A DNA stretch of 43,305 nucleotides. Origin: Rhizoclosmatium globosum (taxonomy: Eukaryota; Chytridiomycota; Chytridiomycetes; Chytridiales; Chytriomycetaceae). Numbering within the stretch: position 1 is the stretch's first letter; each line of letters begins with the position of its first letter. The position numbers and the translations under genes were made by a program. The stretch lies in contig MCGO01000276.1 of assembly GCA_002104985.1 (NCBI GenBank), forward strand, positions 1 through 43,305, written 5' to 3'. Below the pieces are notes generated by a model. That model saw only the letters and a list, made by a program, of their open reading frames with translations. It did no database searches and was not told the DNA's origin. Shown piece by piece: positions 32,542 to 43,202 of the stretch.

Positions 32542-33864
32542 ATGACCTCGAAAAAGGCAACGCTTAATTCAGTGATTAACCTGTTTCCACGCGTGATTCT
32601 GGTCTTTGTTTCGTGCCTGCTCTACCGGATTAATGTCAGGCTCGAGGGGCTTTCTTCTACTTCAATAGAGGAATTGGATCATACACCTGTCAAACAAACT
32701 ACACGAAATCATCAACCTCTCATAAGCATTCCGAACGACCTAAACAATCCGTTCACTGCTTTATTTCATCATCCATATGCTTTACTTCTTGCGACGCGTA
32801 AATGCTCATGGCCGTGTTCTTTCATTTCAAACGACTTTCGACGGAATATGACCTTTACACAAGAAGGATTCAATCATATATGGATTGAAAATAGTACCGA
32901 ATCAGATCTACTGCATTCTACCGCCCCCCTCCTTCTCCTTCCTTCAAAATCTTCGCCGCCAACAACTAAACGCACTTTTGTGTACGTCTTCATTCCACCA
33001 CCAATACAAGAAACCTACAAACATTCATCTAAAATTGACTTAAACATTGCCTATAACCACGGCGTTGAAGACTCCAATACTCTTCCACATGAAATTGAGA
33101 CAGTATTCTCAAAACCGCCATATCCAACGTCCATAATCCTTCCAACAACTCCCATTCAGCTCTCCATTCCAAAACAAATCAACGTACGAATCCACCAATA
33201 CTCTCGCATCCATAAAGTCTATCCTACTCCAAAAGACCTTCTCAAGACAATCCACAAACAAATTCCTCCACGTGCGTCAAGTTCATACTCAAAAAGGCGA
33301 AACACAGTCGCAATAATTGGAGTCCCTCAGTGCCAACACATCCATCCTGGAGCACTCGCGTACTTGAAAAACATACTAACATCTCCCACCATGGAACTAC
33401 ACGGCCCACATCCAGGATCTTGTCTCTCCTCCGCAAAATCAACACCTATCCAAGGAAATCACTATCAACGGCTGGCTACGTCCGTCCGCTTTGTTGCACT
33501 TTTCATCGACTTGTTACATGATTCCTGGGGTGGAGCTATTGTTCCTGATTTATTGTACCATGCCCTGGCGTGGGACGTTAACGTGATGATTGTTTCGCGA
33601 TACAACTACTCGCGGGTGGTACCTCCAAACTCAGTTTCTTGGATCGATCCGACGCGTGTCGATGCACCGGGGTTTTTGCGTGAAGTAGAGACTCGAGATG
33701 CTAACTGGAAACGAGATGAGGAGTGGAGAAGTGGGATAAGTAGAACCATGGAGGCTGGTGGATCTGTAGATGTTGAGAATGTGTTGGGGAAAGATTTTTT
33801 GAAGCTTTGGTACACAAATGTTGTTTGCGACCTTTGTGAAAGCGCTCGAAATATTGAGAATTGA
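32542..33864 (+). CDS. GT10-type (alpha-1,3-fucosyltransferase-like) type II membrane glycosyltransferase
   Basis: Single exon, 440 residues. An N-terminal hydrophobic segment (residues about 10-27, VINLFPRVILVFVSCLLY) would anchor it in the Golgi with the enzyme domain luminal. The C-terminal third resembles the GT10 donor-binding region: GAIVPDLLYHALAWDVNVMI, then YSRVVPPNSVSWIDPTRV and a D-rich W stretch. GT10 enzymes show an EK-F-NAL-AG-VPVV and PP-SFI-V pattern here. The usual E-K pair is replaced by V-P-D-L, so activity and sugar donor are uncertain. Several Cys (33327-33425 region and C-terminus) fit a secreted domain. It is divergent from SYO1. A different GT-B family is possible. Confidence 0.5.
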   Translation: MTSKKATLNSVINLFPRVILVFVSCLLYRINVRLEGLSSTSIEELDHTPVKQTTRNHQPLISIPNDLNNPFTALFHHPYALLLATRKCSWPCSFISNDFRRNMTFTQEGFNHIWIENSTESDLLHSTAPLLLLPSKSSPPTTKRTFVYVFIPPPIQETYKHSSKIDLNIAYNHGVEDSNTLPHEIETVFSKPPYPTSIILPTTPIQLSIPKQINVRIHQYSRIHKVYPTPKDLLKTIHKQIPPRASSSYSKRRNTVAIIGVPQCQHIHPGALAYLKNILTSPTMELHGPHPGSCLSSAKSTPIQGNHYQRLATSVRFVALFIDLLHDSWGGAIVPDLLYHALAWDVNVMIVSRYNYSRVVPPNSVSWIDPTRVDAPGFLREVETRDANWKRDEEWRSGISRTMEAGGSVDVENVLGKDFLKLWYTNVVCDLCESARNIEN

Positions 33865-34090
33865 TATTACGATGATTTGCTACAATTTCTGTCGAGATTC
33901 TTCAAAAGCAAAGCGTGTCAGCCAACAGTAAAGATGTTATCAACAAATCCTGTTGGGCATGTAAGCTTCCACGGCATGCAAAACCACTGCAACGAGTCCG
34001 ACTCTTCCTTTTCCCGTTCTAGCGTTGCTGTCAGCCATCGACTCTTCCTCTTCCTTGGTCCCAATATTCCCGAAAACGCTTCCTGCGCAT
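33865..34090. other. Spacer between GT10-like gene and tRNA-Thr
   Basis: 3' flank of the GT10-like gene and 3' flank of the tRNA. No other feature recognised. Confidence 0.5.
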
Positions 34091-34161
34091 GCCCATTGGC
34101 GGGATTGATCCACCGACCTTTGCATTACAAGTGCAACGCTCTACCACTGAGCTAAACGGGC
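34091..34161 (-). tRNA. trnT-UGU: tRNA-Thr (anticodon UGU)
   Basis: The minus strand folds as a complete cloverleaf: acceptor GCCCGTT with AATGGGC (one G-U), D arm GCTC...GAGC, anticodon stem TTGCA/TGCAA with loop CTTGTAA giving UGU (Thr, ACA codons), and T stem GGTGG/CCGCC. No intron. A T4 run follows on the minus strand (34073-34076), fitting a pol III terminator. The T loop reads ATCAATC rather than TTCRANY. Confidence 0.92.
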
Positions 34162-34468
34162 TGGTTGACGAAGTAGGAATACATTATTGTAATGACAACA
34201 ATCTAGCACTTCATCTCCCTTCTTTCCATCCTCCAATATATCAAATTAGAGTATAATATTTCACTCTAGAATATATCGTCGTTCGCAATATTGGTATTGT
34301 ATTTGATCAACAAAAGCCTGTCAAAACAACAATGTTCACCATCAAGCCTTCGAGCTGCCCGTCTCTTCTAAGCCTGCTTTCGTAAGATAAGTAATAAGTG
34401 AGCGATGCTACGATGAGTACTTGAGAAAGTGAGAGAAATATACTTGGAGAGCCTTAAAATGCTGCTGG

Positions 34469-34712
34469 TTTCGCGGTACCTCTGGTGCTGGTCAATCAGT
34501 AGGCAAGTTGCTGTTTGTCTCAAGCAGTTCAACTGTCTGGCTTCGCGATCGTCCCAAGTAGGGAGATTAGCTAAGCTTCCTTGTATATTCAACGCCGTTC
34601 ATACGTCGAGGTTTCATTGGGACCTATTAATTTCGCGGTGCTGTCGTGCTGATCTATTAGTAGGCTAGTTGCTGTTTGACTCAAGCAGTTCAACTGGTCT
34701 GGCTGTGAGGTC
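34469..34712 (+). repeat. Diverged tandem duplication carrying a conserved hairpin
   Basis: Two related segments, 34469-34550 and 34631-34712, are 162 bp apart. Both begin TTTCGCGGT and share AGTAGGC and a 30-base core. The core folds as a hairpin: AGTTGCTGTTTG pairs with CAAGCAG plus CAACT across a 3-base loop, with TT bulged. It lies at 34506-34534 and 34667-34695. Between copies the stem is identical and only the first loop base differs (TCT or ACT), while flanking bases have diverged more. That pattern suggests a structured RNA or hairpin element. Confidence 0.6.
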
Positions 34713-35196
34713 TTTTGCCTCAAAGGACTGAATCAGTTGGCGTATGCTATCTCCACAATATCCTGCCCATTCCTCCTATTTCCTTCGAATAATGTCTCTT
34801 TCACTAATACTACTCCAAATTATATCGCTAGATCCATGCTACTGACGATGACGCTAGGACGGACGCGTTTTGGTTTGTCAACAGTCTTATTTCTCAAACA
34901 CTATACGCTTCCGAATATTTATCATTCGCCTCAGATAAATGTGGTGCTTAATCATTCTTGGTTAGAGTCATCAGTCACTTGTCGGTGGGATTCATGTTAT
35001 ATTTCAATCTGATTTTCGTCAATAAATGCATTGTGATTTTCTTTACGGGGCCCTTACCCGATTCCCTCCCATCCTTTACATCTCATTAATACAACTACAG
35101 CCCCATCATTGCAAATCGCGGACGCGTTGTAATCAGATAATTTTCATCCAAACATCATTAAATTTTATCTAATATAACTCTGACATAACTCGTTTA
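34713..35196. other. Intergenic region downstream of MEF2, no gene seen
   Basis: Short open frames only, with no recognisable product. Contains the 3' flank of the minus-strand MEF2 gene. Confidence 0.5.
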
Positions 35197-37810
35197 TTAG
35201 AATCCCTTCATCTCTTTCACAACAGCTTCCTCTCTGTCAGCAGACATCCGACCATACCCCAACAACTTCATCGAGAACAATCCCGTTCCAGCCGTCATTC
35301 CGCGCAACGTTGTCGAGTATCCAAGCATAGATCCCAACGGCACCGTAGCAGAAATCAAATGACTTTCGTAAGACCCACCCGCTGATGAATCCCCATTTTC
35401 CGTTCCAAGGGAAACGACGTTTCCTCGCCTTGTTCCAGTCAAATCTTTCGTGACGTTTCCCACATACTTTTCCGGCACCGTCACAGATAAATCCATAATC
35501 GGCTCCAACAAACGGCTTGGCGCGTTTTTGATGGGTCCACCACCAATGGGGACACCTCGCATCAGATCCCTCATACATCGACCCGTTGCAGCTCGAACAG
35601 CAGCTAACGACGTCAACTCTGGTTTGAACAGCTTCACTTCCAACACAGTAACCTTCACATTCACAACAGGGAACCCTAAAATTGGACCACGCGAGAGAGC
35701 ACCGTTGATTCCATCCTTCACAGCATCCTTAATCTCTTTGATAGAAGGATAACCAGACGGTGCAGTTGGAATCAACTTTCCGTTCTTGGCAGGTACCATC
35801 AACAATGGAACTGGGAAAATGTCCTTGACGTCTAATTGAGACTCCAAATCGACAACATTAACAGGCCCCTCCGTAACATCAATCCAATCCTCATTGATTT
35901 CCATCCCTTCCACAAGAACCCGCACACTCACTTTACTATGCTTCCCAAAAATCTCCTTATCGTAATCAAACACGTATTCCAAAGGCCCAACGTCGGCTGG
36001 GACAGTTTCTCTATAACTAATACTGACTTTTCCCATTTGCGCAGCGCACTTGTGCGTGTCCAGGAGCCTTTCAGATGCAATTTCAAGGTGCAGTTCTCCC
36101 ATACCTCCAAGAAGAGTTTGTCCACTGTCTGGATCTGTTGTTACGACGAGGGATGGGTCTTCTCGGGCTAAAGCCGTTAAAGCCGATTCAAGCTTTCGGC
36201 TGTCTGCTGATGACACTGGCTCAACGCTTCGCACAAATACTGGTGGAGGTAGATGGATTGTTTCTAATGTCAGTGCAGTTGTTGGAGGCTTGATGAGAGC
36301 CGGTGGAGCATTTGCAGCGACTTTTTTGGGTGCTGATGTGAGACCATGTTGTGATGCAATCAGAAGCGTATCGCCAGTTTTGGTTTCTGTGAGACCAACT
36401 AGACAAGCAATGTTTCCAGCGGTCACACGAGGAATTTCTTCATAGTCGTCAGCATACATTTGGAGAATTTTAGTCGCTCGTTCGGAAATGTGTTGGGTTG
36501 AGTTGAAAAGGACTGTGCGTGGCTCAAGAGATCCAGAATAGACTCTAACAAAGACCATGGCACCGCGCTTTTCGTCGTGGATTATTTTGAAGGCGAGACC
36601 GCAAAAGTTTTTGTCTGTAGAGTTTACGGACGTTGTTTCTCCATTTGGTAGAGTTGCGATGGGTGCAGGGCGTTCAGCAGGACTTGGCAGGTATTGTACC
36701 ACCGCGTCAAGTACAGGCTGAACTCCTGTATTCTTGAAAGCAGACCCACACAAGACTGGAACAATCTTTCCATCTCCAGTCAATCGGCGCAAGGCAGGTT
36801 TCAGTACTTCAGGCTTAACGGCCAAATGAGATCCATCCGCTTCCTCCAAGAATGCCTCCACAACTTGATCATCCAAAGCCGCAAGTTTCTCAACCATACC
36901 AACACGCGCTTCTTCAATCTTTGTCCACAGCGAAACAACGCGTTCCTCCTCGATTCCTTCCAAAAGTCCACCACTCCCACCACACACTTGCCTAAACTGA
37001 TCCAACGAATGAACCTTCAACCTCTTGACCACACTCCCAGTTTCATTCGCCGTAAAATCAAGCACTTCCATATCCACCAAATCCATGACCCCTCGAAACT
37101 TGATTCCAGCAGCAGTTTCCGCAAATACAGGCCACTGGATCACAACAGGAGTTCCCCACCCTTTCAACCGGTTCTCCACAGCCGCAAGAGCTCTCGGGAA
37201 ACTCGCACCTTCACGGTCCATCTTATTCACCATAATCAGACGAGGTATCTTTTGCCGATTCGCTTGTCGCCACACTGTCTCTGTTTGAGCTTCCACACCG
37301 GCAACTCCATCGAGAAGAACGACAGCGCTGTCGAGGATACGAACAGATCGTTCCACTACAAGTTGTCATGAGTCAAACGTAACAAAAGGGTAAAAGAGCA
37401 AATGAAGTGGGTACCTTCCATAGTGAAATCGACGTGGCCAGGAGTATCAATAAGGTTGATTCTGTGGTTCTTCCAGAAGAGAGGGATACAGGCAGAGGTG
37501 ATTGTGATGCCTCGTGAACGTTCGGCTGGAAGGTAATCCGTGACTGTTGAGCCTTCGTCGACGTTTCCGATTCGCTGAGTGTATCCGGCATAGTACAGCA
37601 TTCGTTCAGTGATTGTTGTCTTTCCTGGGTTTGTGTTAGGATACTTGGTTTACTTGACAGTTAGAGTGATGGCAGACCTGCATCGATGTGGGCAATGATT
37701 CCAATGTTTCTGATTCGATCTGTTGGAATTTCGGCGCTTTGCCTCGTTCGTAATGTTGAGGAGAACCATCGGATCTGGATAACAGATCGGATTGGTTTCA
37801 CCCAAACCAT
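35197..37810 (-). CDS. MEF2: Mitochondrial elongation factor G2 (ribosome-releasing factor 2)
   Basis: EF-G2 of mitochondria is a GTPase that works with the recycling factor to split post-termination ribosomes. Exons 37810-37678, 37624-37415, 37355-35197; 833 residues, no frame break. The start [15 protein letters not shown] is a basic, non-acidic presequence typical of matrix import. GTPase motifs: AHIDAGKTT (about 40-48), RGITI (82-86), DTPGHVDF, and NKMD in exon 3. [13 protein letters not shown] after the P-loop matches the EF-G2 (GFM2) form rather than EF-G1. Later blocks [42 protein letters not shown] and the C-terminal domain are complete. It is divergent from the ECM4-type gene with 141 bp between starts. 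Confidence 0.92.
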
Positions 37811-37951
37811 TTTGGCACTTTGAGTCAAAACAAAAACAAATCATAAAAGAGACTTCCATGTCCTTCTCTTTCTCATTCTTTCTCACTCAAATAAAGTAAT
37901 TACTAACATCTGTTTTTGATTTCAAATTCGCCATTAAATTTGAGAGAAAAG
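37811..37951. promoter_or_regulatory. 141-bp divergent promoter region (MEF2 / ECM4-type gene)
   Basis: Shared upstream region of two divergent genes. AT-rich with CTTTCTC repeats near 37863-37885. No clear TATA box. Confidence 0.5.
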
Positions 37952-39222
37952 ATGCTCTCAGCAGCCACGAGAAGTATTCGAAAAATGGCGACTACAACCG
38001 CAATCCCTGAGTGAGTTCCCCTTTGATCGCTGTATCCAAGCTAACTCCAACCCTTTCCCCAGCGCAAAGCTCTACAAATGGGCATCACCAGACGGCGAGT
38101 TCAGAAGACAAGTCTCGTCCTTCCGCGACACAGTTTCAAAGACGGGCCGCTTCCAGCCAGAAGCAGGACGTTACCACTTGTACATTTCACATGCTTGGTT
38201 CGTTGCTGATTAGTATTGCGATTAATCAAATTGGCTAATTGAGAGTTTATACCTTCAGTCCTTGGGCCCACAGAACACACCTCGTTCGCAACTTGAAGGG
38301 TCTTGAGCATGTTATTGGTCTCTCCGTTGTCGATTACTTGATGACCCCTGAGGGATGGCACTTTTCAACTCCCGAAGAAACTCCAGGTTGTATCCCAGAC
38401 GATGTAAAGTGAGTTCGATGAGTTATTTACGTAAGCGAAGCTGACAAACAATAAACTTTGAAAAGCAATGCGAAGTACATCAAAGAAATCTACTTCAAGG
38501 CGAATGCAGAATACTCGGGTCGTTTCACTGTCCCAGTTTTGTGGGACAAGAAGGAACAAACGATCGTTAACAACGAAAGCTCTGAGATTATTCGTATCCT
38601 CAACTCCGAGTTTAACGACTTGTAAGTGCTCTCGTTTCTTTGAATCGAGAACGACGAAAACTAACTTTCGCGATGATTACAGCGCTACAAACCCATCCCT
38701 CGACCTGTACCCAACCGCTCACGCCGCTGAAATCGACTCCATCAACAGCTGGATCTACGACCAAATCAACAACGGTGTATACAAGTCCGGCTTCGCAACA
38801 ACCCAAGAAGCCTACCAAAAGAACGTTGAAATTCTGTTTGAAGGCCTTGACCGCGTGGAATTGAGACTCAAAGAGTCTGATGCCAAGTGGCTTGTTGGAG
38901 AACAGTTGACTGAAGCCGACATCCGTTTGTTCACCACGATTGTGCGATTTGACCCAGTGTACCATGGTCACTTTAAGTGTAACAAGAAGACAATTTCTCA
39001 TGATTATCCTTACTTGCTCAAGTGGTTGAGACGTGTTTCCCAGATTTCCAAGGTTTGTGCTTTAATATTTACTGTGTTTACTGACAATGGCTGTAGGTGA
39101 AGGAGACCATCAACTTGGAGCACATCAAGAAGCACTATTATATGTCGCACATTCAAATCAACCCATCCAAGGTTGTCCCAGTTTGGAACGGACCAGTCTT
39201 GGATTCACCTATCATCGAGTGA
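37952..39222 (+). CDS. ECM4: Glutathionyl-hydroquinone reductase (ECM4/GTO type, Xi-class GST)
   Basis: Reduces S-glutathionyl-hydroquinones using glutathione, a detoxification and repair step. Exons 37952-38010, 38063-38197, 38259-38408, 38466-38621, 38683-39052, 39097-39222; 331 residues, no frame break. The catalytic motif CPWAHR is split across intron 2, with the thioredoxin-fold Cys at the exon junction. Family blocks are GRYHLYISHACPWAHRT, FTVPVLWDKK, TIVNNESSEIIRILN, DLYP, ADIRLFTTIVRFDPVYHGHFKCNK and the C-terminal YYMSHIQINPSKVVP. A second in-frame ATG lies at 37985. The 11 extra residues (LSAATRSIRK) could be a weak mitochondrial signal, allowing two forms. Intron 2 has a GTTCGT donor. 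Confidence 0.92.
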
Positions 39223-39254
39223 TCCCTTTTTGCATCCTTTTTGACACAACAACA

Positions 39255-39332
39255 TGATGAATAAACCCCTGATGAATAAACATCAACTGAATGAATAAGC
39301 TTTCAAGTGGAAGGTGTGGCTGAATAAGCTTC
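39255..39332 (+). terminator. Repeated TGAATAA motifs, likely polyadenylation signals of the ECM4-type gene
   Basis: Four TGAATAA-type words lie in about 75 bases, two of them containing AATAAA (39260-39265 and 39275-39280). They sit 38-100 bases after the stop of the upstream gene and just before the ETHE1 start at 39360. Confidence 0.5.
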
Positions 39333-39359
39333 CAAGAAATCTTTAAAAAGACTGAAACA

Positions 39360-40181
39360 ATGCTTTCTCAAGCATCATTGTTTCTTCGCCGCATATCCCG
39401 AATGACCTTTCCCACGCCGTCATCGCTCGTCTTTCGCCAACTTTTCGAGAGCGAATCGTCCACGTTCACGTATTTGATTGCGGATCGCACGCACCCAAAC
39501 GAGGCTGTGTTAATCGATCCAGTTGACTCGACCGTCGAACGAGATGCGAAACTGATTAAAGAACTTGGCCTTGGCCTCAAGTTTGGATTAAATACGCACT
39601 GTCACGCGGGTGGGATCACCTCTCTACTGAATCTACAGCCTAATAACCTTGCTACCTTGTTTAGATCACATCACAGGAACAAACCTCCTCCGCGCAAAGT
39701 TCCCTTCAATGAAATCAGCAATCTCAGAAAACGCAGGAAGCAAAGCCGATGTCCTCCTAAAAGACAACCAGACAATCGAAGTTGGGCAGTTCGTTCTTGA
39801 ATGCAGAGCAACGCCGGGCCACACGGATGGATGCATGTCGTTCCTGCTCAAGGACCAGCAACAGAATCCACTGGCTGTGTTTACGGGGGACACGCTGCTG
39901 ATCAGAGGTGTGGGCGAACGGACTTTCAGCAAGGATCTGCTACCTCGTTGTACAATTCTGTTCACACGCGTCTGTTTAGTCTTCCTGATAATGTGACAGT
40001 GTATCCTGCCCATGATTACCGTGGGTTCACGTCTTCTACTATTGGAGAGGAAAAGGTTCACAACCCACGTCTCTCAAAGAGTGCTGAAGAATTCAAGACA
40101 ATCATGGATAACTTGAATCTCCCAAAACCAAAGCTGATTGATGTTGCTGTGCCCGCGAATATCAACTGTGGCGTTCATTGA
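39360..40181 (+). CDS. ETHE1: Persulfide dioxygenase ETHE1 (mitochondrial sulfide oxidation)
   Basis: Non-heme iron enzyme of the metallo-beta-lactamase fold that oxidises glutathione persulfide to sulfite in the mitochondrial matrix. Exons 39360-39609 and 39665-40181 with a 55-bp intron. The intron splits the metal motif NTHCHADHITG; other ligand blocks are [24 protein letters not shown] and [10 protein letters not shown]. Residues after TGDTLL ([10 protein letters not shown]) and EEKVHNPRL are typical of ETHE1 rather than glyoxalase II. The N-terminus [13 protein letters not shown] is a good presequence. One base is missing near 39908-39911 (GGTGTGGG for an expected GGTTGTGGG), which shifts the frame. 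Restored family motifs continue directly in the next frame to the stop at 40179-40181. It converges on eIF3b with 100 bp between stops. Confidence 0.9.
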
Positions 40182-40281
40182 AGACCTCCTCTTGATACTT
40201 CCTAAGTTCCTATCACAATAAACACATATTGCCGATTTATCATCGCATTTATTCCATATCTCTTCCTGGAAATCAACCAGC

Positions 40282-42545
40282 CTAATCATCATCAGAAGCA
40301 TCCCCAATAATCTCCTCAGTCTCCTCAATAACCTCATCAACATACTCCACAATCTCCTGCACACCCTCAGAATCCTTCACAGTCGAAACAATCTCGTTAC
40401 GAAGCTCCTCCTCCGCAGACCAGTCCTCAAAGCACCGCTTTCTGTAGTTGACCCAGTCAGCCCACAAGCTGCGTCTCTTCTCAACAACAGCGCGATCCAT
40501 TTTACTAGTCTCCTTCGCGTCAACTTCATCAAACTCTTTACTGTACTCCTTGAAGTTCTTTTTGATCGTCTTCTGCTCTTCAGCAGTGAGTGGAGTGACA
40601 GGACGTGGACGCCACAAAATCTGCTTGAATTGTGGGAAGGTTTGTTTCGCGAGTTCTTGTCCAACGCATGACCAGAGCATGTATCCAGGGTCTTGTTGGA
40701 TTCGCCACCAGGAGACGGAGGAGAGGAGGTAACGTCCTGTTGGGTCCCACTCGATATCCGTGACTTGGAAGTGCTCACCAGCACTGAGGAGGGTCATGTC
40801 GTCCGTGTCCCAGAACTCAATGTCTCCGTTGAAAGCGCGGACTCCGGCGAGAACGGCGATACGGCCCTTTGGAGACCACGCGACTTGGTTGATTCCCTTC
40901 TTTTCGAGGGTCTTGAGGAGCTTGGCACCGCCAACGAGGGCGCTGACGGATGGTTCACCCTTCTTCTTGGAGGCGGCGGAAGCAGTGGAGCATTCGCGGC
41001 GTTCATTTCGTAGAAGTGAACGTTGATCTTGGCGGTTCCTTCAACACCAATCAAGGCGAAACGTTCACCGTTTGGTTCCCAGTAAGCGTTTTGAAGGGTT
41101 TCAGTTGGCTTGAGCTCAACAACGTCAACAGGGGACATCCTTTTCCTTGAGTCTGAAGACTTCCAAGTTGTGGGTACGGGTGATCTTGGTGGCAGCACGC
41201 TCGACACGGACGAGGAGTACTTTCCGGCAGATTGCCAGTGGAACTGACAGTTGACTACATTGAAAAGTTCTTTGTACGAACAATCTCACGAGTTGGGAGC
41301 TTGAGGAGAGTGACTCTCCGGAATGTTTCCAACTTCTGGCTCAGGAGTCCAGTAGCAGATAACATTCTCTGTAGGAGACCATTCAAAGGCACGACATTTT
41401 CGATCTATGCAATTATATGATATTAGTCAATTTGTAGAATAAGTTGCCGAGTATTTCAATTACCTTGATGGACTTCTTGTCAAGCAAACCCATTCCGGAG
41501 TTTCATAGACAGAAATAGCACCTTCAGCACCAGGAGTCATACGAGCAATGTACTTGGAGTCGTGAGACCACTTGAAGAATGGCCACTCAATCTTGACCGA
41601 CGAACCAGGACCCTGAGCAGAAGCCTTCACATCCTGCTTCTCCATAGCATTCGCAGAAACAGGGAACGAACGAAGTTGACGACCCGAAAGAATATCCCAC
41701 ACAATAATATGGTGGTGTTCTCCATTAGGCATCAAAACTGGCTCATGCGACCAGTCACCAAGTACTTCTCATCCGGTGAAAAGTCAATCAACTTGACATT
41801 AGGGTGTGCGAAACGGACAATCTTTTCGAATTCTGGACCACCCCACAAAGCGATACCTTGCTTGTGGAATGTTGCGAGGTAGGAACCTTTAGGGGACCAG
41901 GCAGTGTACATGTCAGACCAGTTTTTGCGAGAGTGAACGAGATCTGGTTCCTCGGACTTGTTGTTCCAGAAGATGGAGGTGTCGTCGCCCTTCATAGTGA
42001 TCCATTGGTCGCGGGCGTAAGTGTCCTTGAGCCAGGATCGGAGGTGTGGCTTCTCGACGAATGGCTCGATAACTGGTGGTTCGTATACTTCCGGCACAGT
42101 TGCGAAGGATTCAATGTCGTCGAATGCGTTGACTTGGAGCGTGTGGGACTTGTCAAACTTGAAGTTGTCGACGGCAGCAATTGCGGCCTTCGCCTGGGCC
42201 GGAGTTTCAAATTCGAGGAAGAGGTATCTAGTCAAGTTGTTAGAACAAAGATACAAAGAGAGGAAGGGTCCCAAAGCAAGTTTAAACAACGCCAACGCAC
42301 CCTTTCGACTTGCCCGAGCCTGAATCCATTGGCATCGAACACTCGACAATTCCACCAACATTCTTGAAAAGCGACTTGATCTTTGCAATCAGCTTTTCTT
42401 CCTTGTCCGCCCCAACGACCGGTGCTCCGTCAACAACAATCACATTCTCGAATCCCTGCGGCTCGGGCATTGGAAAGCGCGAGTAAATGTCCGAAAAGTC
42501 AATCGACCCTTCGTCAATCTCAACATCAACTTTGGCGGGCGACAT
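40282..42545 (-). CDS. EIF3B: Eukaryotic translation initiation factor 3 subunit b
   Basis: Scaffold subunit of eIF3, binding the 40S subunit and eIF3a/i/g during initiation. Exons 42545-42302, 42227-41464, 41404-40282; about 710 residues. An N-terminal RRM (about 35-120: ENVIVVDGAP, KGYLFLEF) is followed by a WD40-like propeller (DMYTAWSPKGSYLATF, FKWSHDSKYIARM, FEWSPTENVICYWTPE, AYWEPNGERFALIG, VTDIEWDPTGRYL). A C-terminal helix with WADWVNYRKRCFEDW and an acidic tail close the protein. Seven single-base breaks lie near 41752, 41494, 41320, 41266, 41215, 41131 and 40985; in each case the next frame resumes the family sequence with at most one residue lost. An essential gene with perfect motifs and clustered indels points to consensus errors. 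Confidence 0.92.
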
Positions 42546-42856
42546 TGATGGTAAAGTGTGTGAGGTGGTTTTATGGAAAAAAGAAGAAAAGAAAGTGCAT
42601 CACCTCAACACATCAACAAAATTAAGGAATATGTAGAACTTCCTTTATTATGCCATAGGATAATAATCTAAAGCTCGCATGAACGTGGAAGACGATTAGG
42701 GTGATCTGATTTATGACACTTGCTTGCCACCCCCCTGTCTGCTCCTCAATATCATCAATCACTGATTATGATCTTAAGGTACACTTAATTTACGAAAACA
42801 CAACCTAAATCGCGCGCCTCCACTGTGAGCCATGCCCAAAATAGAATCAAAAAACA
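42546..42856. promoter_or_regulatory. 311-bp divergent promoter region (eIF3b / TPPP-like gene)
   Basis: Upstream region of two divergent genes. No coding signal or repeat seen. AAAAAACAATG precedes the TPPP-like start, a good fungal initiation context. Confidence 0.5.
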
Positions 42857-43202
42857 ATGTCCAAAAAGGGATCCGCTATTACTCTCACCGAACACTCGTT
42901 CCAGATGTATTCTGAAAAGGGAAAGTCTCAGCAATCGCTTGCTGGCAAAAAGAATGGAAGCACGTCATCTTCCGTAAGCCTCGGAATCGCTTTCAAAAAA
43001 CAACCAACTAAACAATGCATACTATTAGAAAGGAAGTGTATTTGACAGGCTAACTGATACAAAAGGATATACTGGGGCTCACAAGGAGCGGTTTAATGCC
43101 GACGGTACTGGACGCGGTCTGGCTGGCCGAGATGCACCTTCCCTTGGAGGAGGCGTTCCAACTTACCGCGGAGGAGATGTGAAGGATCTTTCACAAATCT
43201 GA
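42857..43202 (+). CDS. Short p25-alpha/TPPP-type protein (fungal-type, microtubule-associated family)
   Basis: Two exons, 42857-42973 and 43029-43202, with a 55-bp GTAAGC...TTAG intron; 96 residues. The second exon contains FDRLTDTKGYTGAHKERFN followed by GTGRGLAGR, matching the C-terminal part of p25-alpha (TPPP) with its Gly-rich GxGxGxxGR element. The N-terminal EF-hand-like part of long TPPP is absent. Short TPPPs of this form are described from flagellated fungi and protists, where the family tracks the presence of cilia. The acceptor TTAG at 43025-43028 was chosen because it alone keeps the motif in frame with exon 1. Role in tubulin binding is inferred from the family. Confidence 0.78.

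Noticed and set aside
36694..37371. 225-residue plus-strand frame opposite MEF2
   Set aside because: Shadow of the strongly supported EF-G2 frame.
39900..39915. Programmed ribosomal frameshift in ETHE1
   Set aside because: No slippery heptamer or downstream structure is evident, and similar single-base losses occur in eIF3b and RCC1. Sequence error is simpler.
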